A DNA stretch of 64,000 nt from JBBIJO01 sp037445895 (GCA_037445895.1 JBBIJO010000011.1:1-64000); one strand, 5' to 3'; positions 44,470 through 54,203 are shown, counted from the stretch's first letter. Notes: generated from the sequence alone by a model not told the origin. Numbers and translations: made by a program.

Positions 44470-44495
44470 AAATAAGGAACTACAATTCCTTATTT
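44470..44495. promoter_or_regulatory. Hairpin upstream of the cysteine desulfurase
   Basis: AAATAAGGAA (44470-44479) and TTCCTTATTT (44486-44495) form a perfect 10-bp stem with a 6-base loop, about 180 bases before the desulfurase start. No clear T-run follows on either strand, so it could be a protein-binding inverted repeat or a weak terminator. Confidence 0.4.
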
Positions 44496-44536
44496 AACAG
44501 AACCGAGGAAAGCAAAACTCCAACGCCCTACTCTAT

Positions 44537-44574
44537 AAAAAAACAAGAGTTTCGGAAAACTTATTTTTCCGAAA
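44537..44574 (-). terminator. Rho-independent terminator after the proline dehydrogenase gene
   Basis: Read on the minus strand, TTTCGGAAAA (44565-44574) pairs with TTTTCCGAAA (44550-44559) around a 5-base loop, followed by CTCTTG and a run of seven T (44537-44543). Confidence 0.75.
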
Positions 44575-44582
44575 AATTCCTA

Positions 44583-45485
44583 TTAATTCTTAATAAATAT
44601 TGCCTTAAAGATGTAACCAGCAATATCGGGGTTTTCTTTCAATCTACGCGAAGAGTAACCATACCAATCCTTACCGAAGGGAACATAAATCCGTAGTCGG
44701 TGCCCAGCGCGTAACAACTGGTTTCGCCTTTCTTCGCGAACACCAAGAAGCATTTGAAATTCATAGCTTTCGCGCTCGAGATTTCGCCGATTAATCTCGC
44801 CCAAAGCAAAATCAATCAATACTTCATCATGAGTTGCTATTGCGGGATACAAGCCTAAATCCATAATTAGCACTAACAATTTCCTATAGTTGTTGCGGAT
44901 AGACTCCCTATCTTGAAAAGCAATCGTCGGGGATTCTTTGTATATACCTTTGCACAAACGAATAGAAGGGCGAAGTTGTGCAAGATTTTTTATATCTTGT
45001 TCACTTCGAAAAAGATATGCTTGAATTACTATCCCAACATTATTGAATCCCTCGGAACGTAGTTTGCGAAATACTTCAATTGTAGAATCGGTATAGGGCG
45101 AATTTTCCATATCAAGACGAACGAATAAACCGTATTGATGTGCCTTTTCGACTAATTCACGAATATTTGAGTAACCAAAATCGAAATCGATACCTAAGCC
45201 AAGGGAAGTTGGTTTAACCGAAAGGTATGAATCCAACTTATATTCATAAATAGCATCGAGGACGTTTGAACACATCGATTTTTCATACGAAGCCATTTCT
45301 CGGTTAGTAACAAACTCGCCAAGAACATCAATAGTCGACATTCCACCAATCGACATAAGTTCACGAGTAACGCGAACGGCATCTGCTAATTCCTCGCCAG
45401 CAATATAGCGCTTCGAAACCATACGAATTACTGACTTCGGGACAAATGGCATCGACTTAATAATTAATTGATTTAACCACTCCAT
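44583..45485 (-). CDS. Proline dehydrogenase
   Basis: FAD enzyme oxidising proline to pyrroline-5-carboxylate and passing electrons to quinone. A single-function protein of 300 residues: SVKPTSLGLGID (strand with substrate/FAD contacts, near 92), VRLDMENSPYTD near 123, EFQMLLGVRE near 243 and VPFGKDWYGYSSRRLKENP near 270 (the Arg pair binding the proline carboxylate). The dehydrogenase for pyrroline-5-carboxylate is not adjacent. A terminator follows; the metalloprotease gene lies upstream with its own terminator. Confidence 0.92.
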   Translation of the reverse strand: MEWLNQLIIKSMPFVPKSVIRMVSKRYIAGEELADAVRVTRELMSIGGMSTIDVLGEFVTNREMASYEKSMCSNVLDAIYEYKLDSYLSVKPTSLGLGIDFDFGYSNIRELVEKAHQYGLFVRLDMENSPYTDSTIEVFRKLRSEGFNNVGIVIQAYLFRSEQDIKNLAQLRPSIRLCKGIYKESPTIAFQDRESIRNNYRKLLVLIMDLGLYPAIATHDEVLIDFALGEINRRNLERESYEFQMLLGVREERRNQLLRAGHRLRIYVPFGKDWYGYSSRRLKENPDIAGYIFKAIFIKN

Positions 45486-45502
45486 AGCTTTTAACTCCTA
45501 AC

Positions 45503-45533
45503 AAAAAATAAAGATGCAATTGCTTGCATCTTT
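45503..45533 (-). terminator. Rho-independent terminator after the metalloprotease gene
   Basis: On the minus strand AAAGATGCAA (45524-45533) pairs with TTGCATCTTT (45510-45519) around a 4-base loop, followed by ATTTTTTG at about 45502-45509. Confidence 0.8.
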
Positions 45534-45574
45534 ACCAAATTATCAATTTTTAAGTTAATACCCAAAAGCAAAGT

Positions 45575-48055
45575 TTACCGAACAACAATAAATGGAATCG
45601 ATTCTGTTGATTGCCCCACTTGTAGCCACATAAAATAAATTCCTTGAACAAAATGTAGATTTTCAATTTTGTACTGATTATTTTGCTGCGTATTTAGACC
45701 CACTGTCTCGGAATACAAAACTCTACCTAAAATATCCATAATTTTGATTGTCGCATTAACAAAGCCAAAATTAGCATTAAATTCAAAACGAAGAACGTTG
45801 TTATCAGACTGATAGAAGAGGTTTTTAATATTCAACGAACTACTACTCTCGTTTTCAACTGCTCCAATAGTTTGGCAAGTATCTATCGAAAATACTGACT
45901 CACTTTGAGCAAATGCAACATCTTTGTAGGATGGACGAATGCGGATTAAACATTGGTTTGATATACGTTCAGGAACTTTCCATAAATATTGGCTCAATTT
46001 TGCATTCAAAGTGCCAAGCGAAATTTTACGCCAAGAAGCACCATTATCGGTAGAATATTCAAGGAAAATTTTATTTACGTAACTCGCATTCCAGGTAATA
46101 CGATACGAACTCGAAACGCAAAGTTTTTCTCCGCCATCAGGATAAATGATATCACCTGCTGGAATCCCAATCTTGAAAACTGGACTTTCGGCAACAATAG
46201 CTCCATCGGATGATTTTATACGGAATTTACACATATCACTTTGTATTTCCGGAGCAGAAAATTCATAGCGAGTGTCGGTAAAACCCGACACCAATGTTTG
46301 GTAGGTTTGCCCATTATCGGTCGAAAATTCAACAACGAATGTATCGATAAGTGTTGCAGACCACGATAGCAAAATATCCTCTCCTTGGCCATATTCTTCT
46401 TGCGACGATGGCGACTGAATTAATATTCCTCTAATTTGAATAGAAAAAGGTTTCCAAGAAGTATCGGCAACATTTGGATTTCCTTTATCGCGAATCAGAA
46501 CCAAAGCTTTTTCTATTTTTTCGTTTGGCAATGTCCAATAATAAATTGAATCGTTGGTAGCAACGTTATCGGCGATTAAATTCCAAGACACACCATTATC
46601 GGGAGAATAATAAATTGTAATAAATTGTACATTTCCCGAAGTCCACCGGATTGGGAGTTGTGAACCAGCAAGGTAAACTTTATCACCAAGAGGATTCAAC
46701 AATGAAACATAAGGCGAGGAAGCCACCTTAACACAATTGGATTTTTGAGCTGCAGTCCTCATAAGGGGTAACTCACGTGGGTGAAAGACTAATTTAACCG
46801 AATGACTACTATTCGTTACGTGGCAATAGCTCATTATAGTTCCTAATCGTGGTATTGGATTTCCAGTCTTCACACAAGCATCGTAAACGCCGATTGAAGC
46901 GGTAACACAAGTATCTATCATATTTGGAGACCAATAGCAATTGTGTGTATGTGGGGCACTGAAATTATGCCCTATTTCGTGAGTAGCAACATTCACATCC
47001 CACGTATAATTTAACGTCGGATATGTCGCATTGCCACGGATTCCAAGGACACAATAGCCCCAATCTTTACTACATAGACTACCAATATAAGGGGTTCCCC
47101 CATAGGAAATGCCTGCGACAGTTGAATTTGCTGGTTGATTTGCTAGATTTGCAAAAAGAACAGTAAGAGCACGGTCTATTGTTTTGCCTTTCCAAACGCT
47201 CGGCATTTTTTGAAGTTTTTCGCTCAAATCGCTTGTCCCATAATAGGGGTCTTCCCAGTCGTCTTCCCAAACTACTACGTAGCCAATATACAACCTAACG
47301 TTTAGAAATTCTTCGTATATTTTCGAAGACTGTGCAATCACCGATGCTATATAAGCAGATGCAGCAGTTGAACTACCAAATATTCGAAAGAAATCGGCGG
47401 TGCCTTCGCAAGCAAGTTTAACTTCGAGAAGTTGGTTTGGCGCAAGAGTTTGGTCTTTATATTTATACAAATCCTCGTATTCACGGGAATTGCCGGTATA
47501 GTCTTCGGTTAAACATTCGAAAATCATTGTATTATCAATAACTTGTGCGTTTGAATTGGCTAATATATGTTCACCATTTTTAGATTGGTTGTTCGGGGCT
47601 ATTGTATAAATCGAACCCGTTTCCTCCTGTATTGTCCCAATAAAACCTAAATCCGAGACCGTAAGAAAAACAAAAGAATTCGGTTGATTTTGAATTTGTC
47701 CAGAAAGACACATAATGTTTGGAGCCTTTATTGGGATTAAACCATCTTTGGTTCCTCGGTAAAACTCAGTATTTTGGTCAAAAGGAATATACGAGCGAGA
47801 AAGGACCAAATTAACATTTTTATTCCCAATCAATGGGAAATTCGAAACTTCCAAAGTTTGGTAATCGCCAGTAAAAATTTCCCTTGCGACCGAATAGTTA
47901 ATTTCGAACCTCGTAGTTGGAACATTTGCTAAAATTTCGGTGTTTTTTAAATCACGGATTAAACCCTTCGAATCAATCTGCAAATCTTTCGACCACGCCA
48001 TCGAAAGAACAAATGGCAATACAAAGAGAAACAGCAACAATTTTTTAAAACTCAT
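45575..48055 (-). CDS. Secreted reprolysin-like metalloprotease with type IX sorting-like domain
   Basis: The ATG at 48055 opens a signal peptide (MSFKKLLLFLFVLPFVLSMAWS). A frame to ATG 48085 exists but would add a basic leader. A propeptide-like part follows, then the zinc site HEIGHNFSAPH (HExxHxxxxxH) near residue 362 with the Met-turn candidate GTIMSYCH near 418, as in M12/reprolysin-like peptidases. Three fibronectin/Ig-like repeats come next (GSQLPIRWTSGNV, GEDILLSWSATLI, SSYRITWNASYV, each followed by VEFSTDNGQTY-like strands). The C-terminus (IKIMDILGRVLYSE ... FVQGIYFMWL) is a type A sorting-like tail. A large extracellular protease of 826 residues; substrate unknown. Confidence 0.88.
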   Translation of the reverse strand: MSFKKLLLFLFVLPFVLSMAWSKDLQIDSKGLIRDLKNTEILANVPTTRFEINYSVAREIFTGDYQTLEVSNFPLIGNKNVNLVLSRSYIPFDQNTEFYRGTKDGLIPIKAPNIMCLSGQIQNQPNSFVFLTVSDLGFIGTIQEETGSIYTIAPNNQSKNGEHILANSNAQVIDNTMIFECLTEDYTGNSREYEDLYKYKDQTLAPNQLLEVKLACEGTADFFRIFGSSTAASAYIASVIAQSSKIYEEFLNVRLYIGYVVVWEDDWEDPYYGTSDLSEKLQKMPSVWKGKTIDRALTVLFANLANQPANSTVAGISYGGTPYIGSLCSKDWGYCVLGIRGNATYPTLNYTWDVNVATHEIGHNFSAPHTHNCYWSPNMIDTCVTASIGVYDACVKTGNPIPRLGTIMSYCHVTNSSHSVKLVFHPRELPLMRTAAQKSNCVKVASSPYVSLLNPLGDKVYLAGSQLPIRWTSGNVQFITIYYSPDNGVSWNLIADNVATNDSIYYWTLPNEKIEKALVLIRDKGNPNVADTSWKPFSIQIRGILIQSPSSQEEYGQGEDILLSWSATLIDTFVVEFSTDNGQTYQTLVSGFTDTRYEFSAPEIQSDMCKFRIKSSDGAIVAESPVFKIGIPAGDIIYPDGGEKLCVSSSYRITWNASYVNKIFLEYSTDNGASWRKISLGTLNAKLSQYLWKVPERISNQCLIRIRPSYKDVAFAQSESVFSIDTCQTIGAVENESSSSLNIKNLFYQSDNNVLRFEFNANFGFVNATIKIMDILGRVLYSETVGLNTQQNNQYKIENLHFVQGIYFMWLQVGQSTESIPFIVVR

Positions 48056-48122
48056 TTTTTTTACCTTTTTAGTTTTTAAAAACATTAAGACACTTCAATC
48101 CAAATTTAGTTACAAAGAGCAC

Positions 48123-48812
48123 TCATTTTGGTATGACGACCGACCCCATTCTACCTTGTATAAATGCCACACGTTTTTCAATATAAGGTGTTGGATTATC
48201 GGGTGACCAACGACGAGGGTTTGGCAGCACAGCAGCTAAAAGTGCAGCTTCTCTCGATGTTAATTGGCTTGCATCTTTATTAAAAAAATGCTTCGACGCC
48301 GATTGAACACCGTAAATTCCCTCTCCAAACTCAATAATATTGACATAAACTTCCAATATCCTTTTTTTCCCCCAAATAAATTCAATTAGAACTGTAAAAT
48401 ATGCTTCTAACGCTTTGCGCAAATAATTACGACCATGCCAAAGAAAAGCATTTTTTGCAGTTTGCATCGAAATTGTAGAAGCACCCCGTAGTTTTCTACC
48501 TTTTCTCGCTTTGTTGTAACGACGCGCTGATTCTATGGCATCCCAATCGAAGCCGTTGTGTCGCATAAACTTTGCATCCTCGCCCGAAACTACTGCCCGA
48601 AAAACATTCTTCGAAATTTCATCATACGATGACCATTCCTTTTTGATTCCAACGTTCTTACCTTCGAACCACCCTTCGAACAAGCGGATAATCATAATTG
48701 GTGTTACAGGTGGTGGAACAAACTTATATACAATGACAATTCCAATACTCGTAGCAAAAAAATAAAGAAGCGTCTTCCAAATAAATTTCCAAATTGTTTT
48801 TACCATTATCAA
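48123..48812 (-). CDS. mtgA: Monofunctional biosynthetic peptidoglycan transglycosylase
   Basis: GT51 enzyme that polymerises lipid II into glycan strands at the outer face of the inner membrane. One N-terminal TM segment (about residues 7-28) is followed by VVSGEDAKFMRHNGFDW near 72 (catalytic Glu), RGASTISMQTAKN near 106 and LEVYVNIIEFGEGIYGVQSAS near 155. A length of 229 residues is standard. It overlaps the nuclease lipoprotein gene upstream by 4 bases. Confidence 0.95.
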   Translation of the reverse strand: MIMVKTIWKFIWKTLLYFFATSIGIVIVYKFVPPPVTPIMIIRLFEGWFEGKNVGIKKEWSSYDEISKNVFRAVVSGEDAKFMRHNGFDWDAIESARRYNKARKGRKLRGASTISMQTAKNAFLWHGRNYLRKALEAYFTVLIEFIWGKKRILEVYVNIIEFGEGIYGVQSASKHFFNKDASQLTSREAALLAAVLPNPRRWSPDNPTPYIEKRVAFIQGRMGSVVIPK

Positions 48813-49285
48813 CTTCCCGGAACCGCAAGCCCATTGACTTTCAACAACGAATCATATCGCCATCCATCTATTACTGTAATTCGTAATAGACGCCCATAAA
48901 TATCGAGATTGGGTTCGCCGGAATCGCGCAATAAATCTACTTTTTTATTCAATAAAATTTTTTTGGCAAAATCTTTTGCAATCTTCCCCAACGCCAATGC
49001 CGAATCGATAGAAATTCCAGCCTTTTGTGCTTGCTCAGTCAATCGACTATCTTTTCTTGTTTCGAAACAATCTACCTTTAGAACTCTCACCTTCCATTTC
49101 TGGTTTTTATAGTAAATAGCAAATGTATCGCCATCGGTAACTTCAATTACCTCGGTGGTCAATTTCTCCTCGGTTGGGGTTCCGTCATCAGTTGGAGTGC
49201 CTTCTTTTTCGCAGGAATAAAAAGAAATTATTAATAATGCTATTAAAAACCAGTAAACCAAAACGTTGTTTCTCATTTTCAACAT
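48809..49285 (-). CDS. Thermonuclease (SNase-like) lipoprotein
   Basis: The signal ends in IISFYSC, a lipobox with Cys at about residue 25, and a Thr/Glu/Pro/Asp linker follows. The SNase domain starts at VTDGDTFAIYY; VRVLKVDCFETR has the catalytic Arg, Asp and Glu, and YGRLLR the second Arg, so the active site is complete. The protein (158 residues) stops soon after LLKVNGLAVPG, slightly short of longer homologues. Probably a membrane-tethered nuclease for extracellular DNA or RNA. It lies between smc (5-base gap) and mtgA (4-base overlap). Confidence 0.85.
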   Translation of the reverse strand: MLKMRNNVLVYWFLIALLIISFYSCEKEGTPTDDGTPTEEKLTTEVIEVTDGDTFAIYYKNQKWKVRVLKVDCFETRKDSRLTEQAQKAGISIDSALALGKIAKDFAKKILLNKKVDLLRDSGEPNLDIYGRLLRITVIDGWRYDSLLKVNGLAVPGS

Positions 49286-49290
49286 TCCCT

Positions 49291-52200
49291 TTATTCAACA
49301 AGTTTTACAGACAAAACTTTCGAAATTCCATCGTCTGCCATTGTAATTCCATATAGAACGTCTGCGAACTCCATCGTTCTTCGATTGTGGGTAATCAAGA
49401 TAAATTGAACTTCTTTAGAAAATATACTCAAAAGATTCAGAAAACGTTCAACATTCGCATCGTCTAAAGGAGCATCCACTTCGTCCAATATGCAGAAAGG
49501 ACTTGGTTTGACTAAATAAATAGCAAAAAGAAAAGACAATGCTGTTAAAGTTTTCTCGCCTTGCGAAAGAGTTTCAATTGAATGCAATCTTTTCCCAGGG
49601 GGTTTGGCACGTATTTCGATATCAGATTCCAACAAATATTCTTTGTCTATTACAAGTTCGGCAAAGCTATCCCCTCCGAACAATTCACAAAAAACCTTAT
49701 TGAAATTCTCGTTTACAAGAGAAAATGTTTGCAAAAATCTTTCCTCGGCGGTAGTATTGATTTCCTGCAATGCCTCCTTCAAAGACTTCTCCGATTTAGC
49801 TAAATCTTCAATCTGTGTCCGGTAAAATTGAAGCCTTTGGTTTTGTTCTTCGAATTCTTGGAGAGCAAGAAAATTGATGCTTCCCATCGAAGAAAGAGAA
49901 TTACGGAGCCTTTGAATCTCGGTTTCTGCCTCTGTTGGCTCTACCTCTTCTTGTATCTCCAAATCAATATCATTCAAATTAACTCCATAATTTTCAATCG
50001 CCTTTTGAAAAACTGAATGTGTAACTTCGGAAAGTCTTGTCTTTTGTATTTCTAACTGATGTATCTGATTAGTGAGGCGTTCAATTTTACTTTGAATATT
50101 TTCTTTAAAGCTATTTTGTTGAAACAATAAATCATCTAGTTTATGTTTTTCATCGGACAAATATTCCTTCTTGTTTTTAATTTCTGTAAGTTCATTGGAC
50201 AAATTCTCGATTTCTTTTTGGAGTTCTATATTCGATTTATTCAGCGATTCAATCGAACTTTTTAAAGATTGCACTTCTTTCCGAAGAATAGTTAATCTGT
50301 CCTCTTGGTTTATTTTTGAATTGCTTAAACGAACTATTTCCTTTTTTAGATTGCCAAGTTCGGTTTGTGCAATTGCGATTTGTTTATCCAAATTCCGCAA
50401 AGAATTTAACTGCTCGTCGAATTCGCTTCCGGAAGCAGCAAATACACTCATCGCATCTTCGTAATCTTTTACAAGTTCTTTTACATTTTGTTCAAGATTA
50501 AGGATTTCGGTTTGAATGGCTTGCGAATCATTTTTGAACGAGACTTCTTCGTTGCTAATTACTTCGAGTTCTCGAGTCTTCGATTCAACCTCAAATTGGA
50601 AACGCTGGATTTGTAGTTCACTCTGTTGTTTCGATTCACTAAGATGCCGTATTATATCTTCCGAGCTTTTTACTTCTTTAGTTAAATTAGCAATTAAAGT
50701 TTCCAAACTATCACGTTCATTTTCCAAAAGGAGTAAGCTTCGATTGATATCCGACATTTGTTTATCGAGTAAGTCTTTCTTTGTTGAAAGTTTAGCAATT
50801 CTATCGAGCTTCCCTATCGCAATCCCTTCCTTTTGGAGGATTGAACCTCGCTTCTGGAGAATACCGTTTCGTATAATCTCTCCCTGCAAAGTAACAATGA
50901 CCGAGAATTTATTTGTATTTGCAATCTCTTCGGCTATTTTATAATCTTTTACTACAATAGTATCACCAACGATTCTCCGCAAAATTGCACGTATCTTCGG
51001 CGCTACTTTTGGAATTTCGCTTGCAAAACCAATTATTCTTGAATCCTTGGGAAAATCTTGGGATAAACCTTCTTCTTGAACTTTGTCCAACGAGACAAAA
51101 TAACATTTTCCTTTATGCTTCGAACGAAGGATTTCGATTGCACCTTCGATGTCATCCTGATGTTCAACAATAACAATATTCTTGAACTCTCCAAGCAACG
51201 AATCGAACGCAACGCGGAGATTTTCATCGATACTGATGACTTCGCCAAGCAGATAATACTTTCGGTTGTGCTTCCAATTGGATTCACGTATCAAAAACTT
51301 AGTGCTTTCATCGACTTCGAGGATTGAATTCAAAAAATCTAAAGTTGTAGTTAACTCTTTCAAAGTTATTTTCTTTTCATTCAAATCTGAGCGATTTTGT
51401 TCAATCTCCTTAAGGAGAGTTTCCAATTTCTTTTGCAAATTTTCGAGTTGGAATTTTTTATCCTTAACAAGATTTTCTTCGTTTTCTATCTTTTGTCGAA
51501 GTCCATTGTTTTGTTGCTCGAATTCTCTAATCTTAGCGTTAATGGCATCGATTTCGGCGGTAATCTGGCTCCTTTGCTGGATAAGTTCTGCCGAACGAGC
51601 TAATATTTTCGATAGATTCAATTTATGGAACTTAATTTTATTCTCGAGTTCGACAATATTTGCCTTTTTCGAATCAAGAATTTCCTTTTGTTTTCTAATT
51701 TCTTCTGAATCCTTTTCGTAACAACTTTGTAGTCGGCTATACTCTTCTTGTAATTTTTGAATTTCGTTCACTTTTTCTTGTTCCAGAGCTTGCAACTTCG
51801 AAATATTGGCTTGCAATTTCGAAATAAGTCTGTTAGCCTCGCCAATTTCGGAGTTCAGCCTCTTTTGATTTTCCTGGAAGTTGCTTATCTTTGTTTGATT
51901 TAAAGAAATTTGATTCCTTACTTCGGAATGTTTATTTAAAACCGCTCTTTCGTTCTCTCTAATTTCTTCAATCTGTTCATCTAATGAATCGATACGTGTT
52001 TCCAAATCTTGAATTTCAATTTGGACAGATTCGAAATCGTTTAAAAGTTTGACCTTTTCGCCGAGCAAACTAGATGCTGTTGATTCAATATTGGAAAGTT
52101 CCAAATTTGCACGTTGAAAACGGGTTTTCCACAACGACAACTCCAAATTTTTAAGTTTATCGTGTAATTTATTGTATCGCCGTGTTTTCGCAGCTTGCCG

Positions 52201-52818
52201 GGAAAGAAGTTGAACTTGTTGTTCTATTTCTCGGACAACGTCGTAAACCCGGATTAAATCATTTTGAACCGTAGAAAGATTTTTCGATGTCTCTTTCCGA
52301 CGAAATTTGAATTTAGTAACCCCAGCTGCTTCCTCGAGAAGTCGGCGTCGTTCCTCAATATTACCATTAAGCAATGCTTCAATCATCTTCAATTCAATAA
52401 TAGAATATGAATTAGGGCCAACCCCAGTATCCATTAATAGTTCGTTAATATCCTTCAACCTGCAAGGTGTATTGTTCAAAAGATAATGGCTATCGCCATC
52501 GCGGAACAAGCGACGGGATATAGTAATCTGGCTAAAGTGCATAGGCAAAATATTTTTGTTATTTTCGAAAGTAATAGAAACTTCTGCCATCCCTAATGGC
52601 TTCCTTGTTGATGAACCATTAAAAATAACGTTTTCCATTACTTCGCTCCGTAACAAAGAAGTTTTTTGCTCGCCTAAAACCCAGCGCACCGCATCAATTA
52701 CATTTGTCTTACCACATCCATTAGGTCCAACTATTGCAGTTATACCCCCGTTGAATGTAAAAGCCGTCTTATTTGCAAAGGATTTGAATCCTACCAATTC
52801 AATTTTAGAAAGAAACAT
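49291..52818 (-). CDS. smc: Chromosome segregation protein SMC
   Basis: Condensin ATPase of 1175 residues. The N-terminal head has Walker A GPNGCGKTNVIDAVRW near residues 32-47; two long coiled coils (about 170-500 and 670-1000) surround a hinge at about 515-660 (LGEVISIDENLRVAFDSLLG, RSKHKGKCYFVSLD). The C-terminal head has the signature LSQGEKTLTAL near 1083 and Walker B FCILDEVDAPLDD near 1107. All motifs are intact. It is the first gene of the smc-nuclease-mtgA run; ScpA and ScpB are not in the window. Confidence 0.97.
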   Translation of the reverse strand: MFLSKIELVGFKSFANKTAFTFNGGITAIVGPNGCGKTNVIDAVRWVLGEQKTSLLRSEVMENVIFNGSSTRKPLGMAEVSITFENNKNILPMHFSQITISRRLFRDGDSHYLLNNTPCRLKDINELLMDTGVGPNSYSIIELKMIEALLNGNIEERRRLLEEAAGVTKFKFRRKETSKNLSTVQNDLIRVYDVVREIEQQVQLLSRQAAKTRRYNKLHDKLKNLELSLWKTRFQRANLELSNIESTASSLLGEKVKLLNDFESVQIEIQDLETRIDSLDEQIEEIRENERAVLNKHSEVRNQISLNQTKISNFQENQKRLNSEIGEANRLISKLQANISKLQALEQEKVNEIQKLQEEYSRLQSCYEKDSEEIRKQKEILDSKKANIVELENKIKFHKLNLSKILARSAELIQQRSQITAEIDAINAKIREFEQQNNGLRQKIENEENLVKDKKFQLENLQKKLETLLKEIEQNRSDLNEKKITLKELTTTLDFLNSILEVDESTKFLIRESNWKHNRKYYLLGEVISIDENLRVAFDSLLGEFKNIVIVEHQDDIEGAIEILRSKHKGKCYFVSLDKVQEEGLSQDFPKDSRIIGFASEIPKVAPKIRAILRRIVGDTIVVKDYKIAEEIANTNKFSVIVTLQGEIIRNGILQKRGSILQKEGIAIGKLDRIAKLSTKKDLLDKQMSDINRSLLLLENERDSLETLIANLTKEVKSSEDIIRHLSESKQQSELQIQRFQFEVESKTRELEVISNEEVSFKNDSQAIQTEILNLEQNVKELVKDYEDAMSVFAASGSEFDEQLNSLRNLDKQIAIAQTELGNLKKEIVRLSNSKINQEDRLTILRKEVQSLKSSIESLNKSNIELQKEIENLSNELTEIKNKKEYLSDEKHKLDDLLFQQNSFKENIQSKIERLTNQIHQLEIQKTRLSEVTHSVFQKAIENYGVNLNDIDLEIQEEVEPTEAETEIQRLRNSLSSMGSINFLALQEFEEQNQRLQFYRTQIEDLAKSEKSLKEALQEINTTAEERFLQTFSLVNENFNKVFCELFGGDSFAELVIDKEYLLESDIEIRAKPPGKRLHSIETLSQGEKTLTALSFLFAIYLVKPSPFCILDEVDAPLDDANVERFLNLLSIFSKEVQFILITHNRRTMEFADVLYGITMADDGISKVLSVKLVE

Positions 52819-52959
52819 TTATTTCGGGAATTTTTCTCACCAAAAAACAAAATTAACATTTTTCGACAACTAATTTGAATGCTTTTAGGAGATTATTATA
52901 TTGATATCTTAGATATATTTAATTGAACTTAAAAAATTTTTAAATTTAATTAAATTAAT

Positions 52960-52967
52960 TATTTTTG
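52960..52967 (+). promoter_or_regulatory. -7 promoter element TATTTTTG for the di-haem cytochrome gene
   Basis: TATTTTTG fits TAnnTTTG, 32 bases before the ATG at 53000. The upstream sequence is almost pure A/T and no TTTG is seen at -33. Confidence 0.4.
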
Positions 52968-52999
52968 TATTTTCAAACTTAATATTAGGAGTTCTATAA

Positions 53000-53977
53000 A
53001 TGAAGAAAAAAGTGCTAGCTATAATATCACTATTCTTTGGAATAGTTGTAATCGCTGTCGCTGGATTACTCGCCTACGTTAAAGTTATGTTGCCCGACGT
53101 CGGACCTCCGCCAAATCTCAAAGTAGAAATTACCCCCGAACGAATAGAGCGTGGGAAATATCTAGCACACCACGTTATGGTATGTATGGATTGTCACTCT
53201 CACCGTGATTGGGAAATTTTTTCGGGACCACCATCCCCCGGAACAGAAGGCAGTGGAGGGGAAATATTCGACCAAAAAATAGGGCTTCCCGGCAAATATA
53301 TTGCCAAAAATATTACCCCCACTCACTTGGGCAACTGGACAGACGGGGAAATATACCGCGCTATTACTTGTGGGATTAATAAAGATGGTAAAGCGTTGTT
53401 TCCCATTATGCCATACAAAAACTTTGGACAACTGGATATCGAAGATATTAAATCCGTGATTGCCTACATTCGCACTCTAAAACCAATTCAAAATGAGTTA
53501 CCCCCATCGGAATCCGACTTCCCAATGAGTTTTATTATTAATACAATTCCGCAGAAAGCCCAACATACAACTATACCTCCAAAATCCAACACCGTCGCCT
53601 ATGGCAAATACCTTTTAACTGCTGCCGGTTGCAATATGTGCCATACAAAAGAAGAGAAAGGGAAAGTAGTCGGCGAATACCTCGCTGGCGGCTTTGAGTT
53701 TCCACTTCCTAATGGTGGGGTTGTCCGTTCGGCAAACATAACCCCGCACAAAACGGGAATTGGAAGTTGGACAAAAGAGCAGTTTATAAAACGCTTCAAA
53801 ATGTATACTGATTCATCATACTTCCCGCCAAAAGTTCATAAAAGGGATTTCCAAACCGTAATGCCATGGTTGATGTTTTCTGGGATGACAACCGAAGATC
53901 TCGGAGCAATCTATGACTATTTGATGACGGTTCCAGCTGTGAACAATACAGTAACTCGATTTACTCCGACTAAATAA
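53000..53977 (+). CDS. Membrane-anchored di-haem cytochrome c
   Basis: A 325-residue protein with an N-terminal anchor (about residues 5-26) and two class I cytochrome c domains. The haem sites are CMDCH near residue 55 and CNMCH near 212; the likely Met ligands are in FPIMPYKNFG near 134 and TVMPWLMFSG near 290. This two-domain type resembles the cytochrome subunits of membrane dehydrogenases. It probably moves electrons in the periplasm. TTAGGAG lies before the ATG. The tRNA-Thr and the haem-porin cluster follow. Confidence 0.88.
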   Translation: MKKKVLAIISLFFGIVVIAVAGLLAYVKVMLPDVGPPPNLKVEITPERIERGKYLAHHVMVCMDCHSHRDWEIFSGPPSPGTEGSGGEIFDQKIGLPGKYIAKNITPTHLGNWTDGEIYRAITCGINKDGKALFPIMPYKNFGQLDIEDIKSVIAYIRTLKPIQNELPPSESDFPMSFIINTIPQKAQHTTIPPKSNTVAYGKYLLTAAGCNMCHTKEEKGKVVGEYLAGGFEFPLPNGGVVRSANITPHKTGIGSWTKEQFIKRFKMYTDSSYFPPKVHKRDFQTVMPWLMFSGMTTEDLGAIYDYLMTVPAVNNTVTRFTPTK

Positions 53978-54091
53978 AATAACGATGGCTTTTCGTTTTA
54001 AGTTGAAGCTACAAAAAGTCTGAAAAGAAATTTGAAGTCGGTTTTTCTGAATTGGAAGACTTATTCCCTATATTTTGGTCAGTCGCAACAT

Positions 54092-54123
54092 TTTGATTAA
54101 TTGCCGACTAATTCTTATTTTTG
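54092..54123 (+). promoter_or_regulatory. Bacteroidota-type promoter for tRNA-Thr
   Basis: TTTG (54092-54095), 20 bases, TATTTTTG (54116-54123), then tRNA-Thr at 54131. This fits the -33 TTTG / -7 TAnnTTTG consensus with the usual spacing, and is the best promoter in the window. Confidence 0.75.
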
Positions 54124-54130
54124 TATTTGT

Positions 54131-54203
54131 GCCAACATAGCTCAGTTGGTAGAGCAGCTCACTCGTAATGAGCAGGTCGGCGGTTCGAGTCCGCCTGTTG
54201 GCT
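54131..54203 (+). tRNA. tRNA-Thr (CGT)
   Basis: A 73-nt cloverleaf: acceptor GCCAACA/TGTTGGC, discriminator T, D-arm AGCTCAGTTGGTAGAGC, anticodon stem GCTCA/TGAGC around CTCGTAA (anticodon CGT), T-arm GGCGGTTCGAGTCCGCC. CCA is not encoded. Confidence 0.95.

Noticed and set aside
51266..51721. 151-codon plus-strand frame inside smc
   Set aside because: Phe/Ser-rich antisense shadow of a coiled coil.
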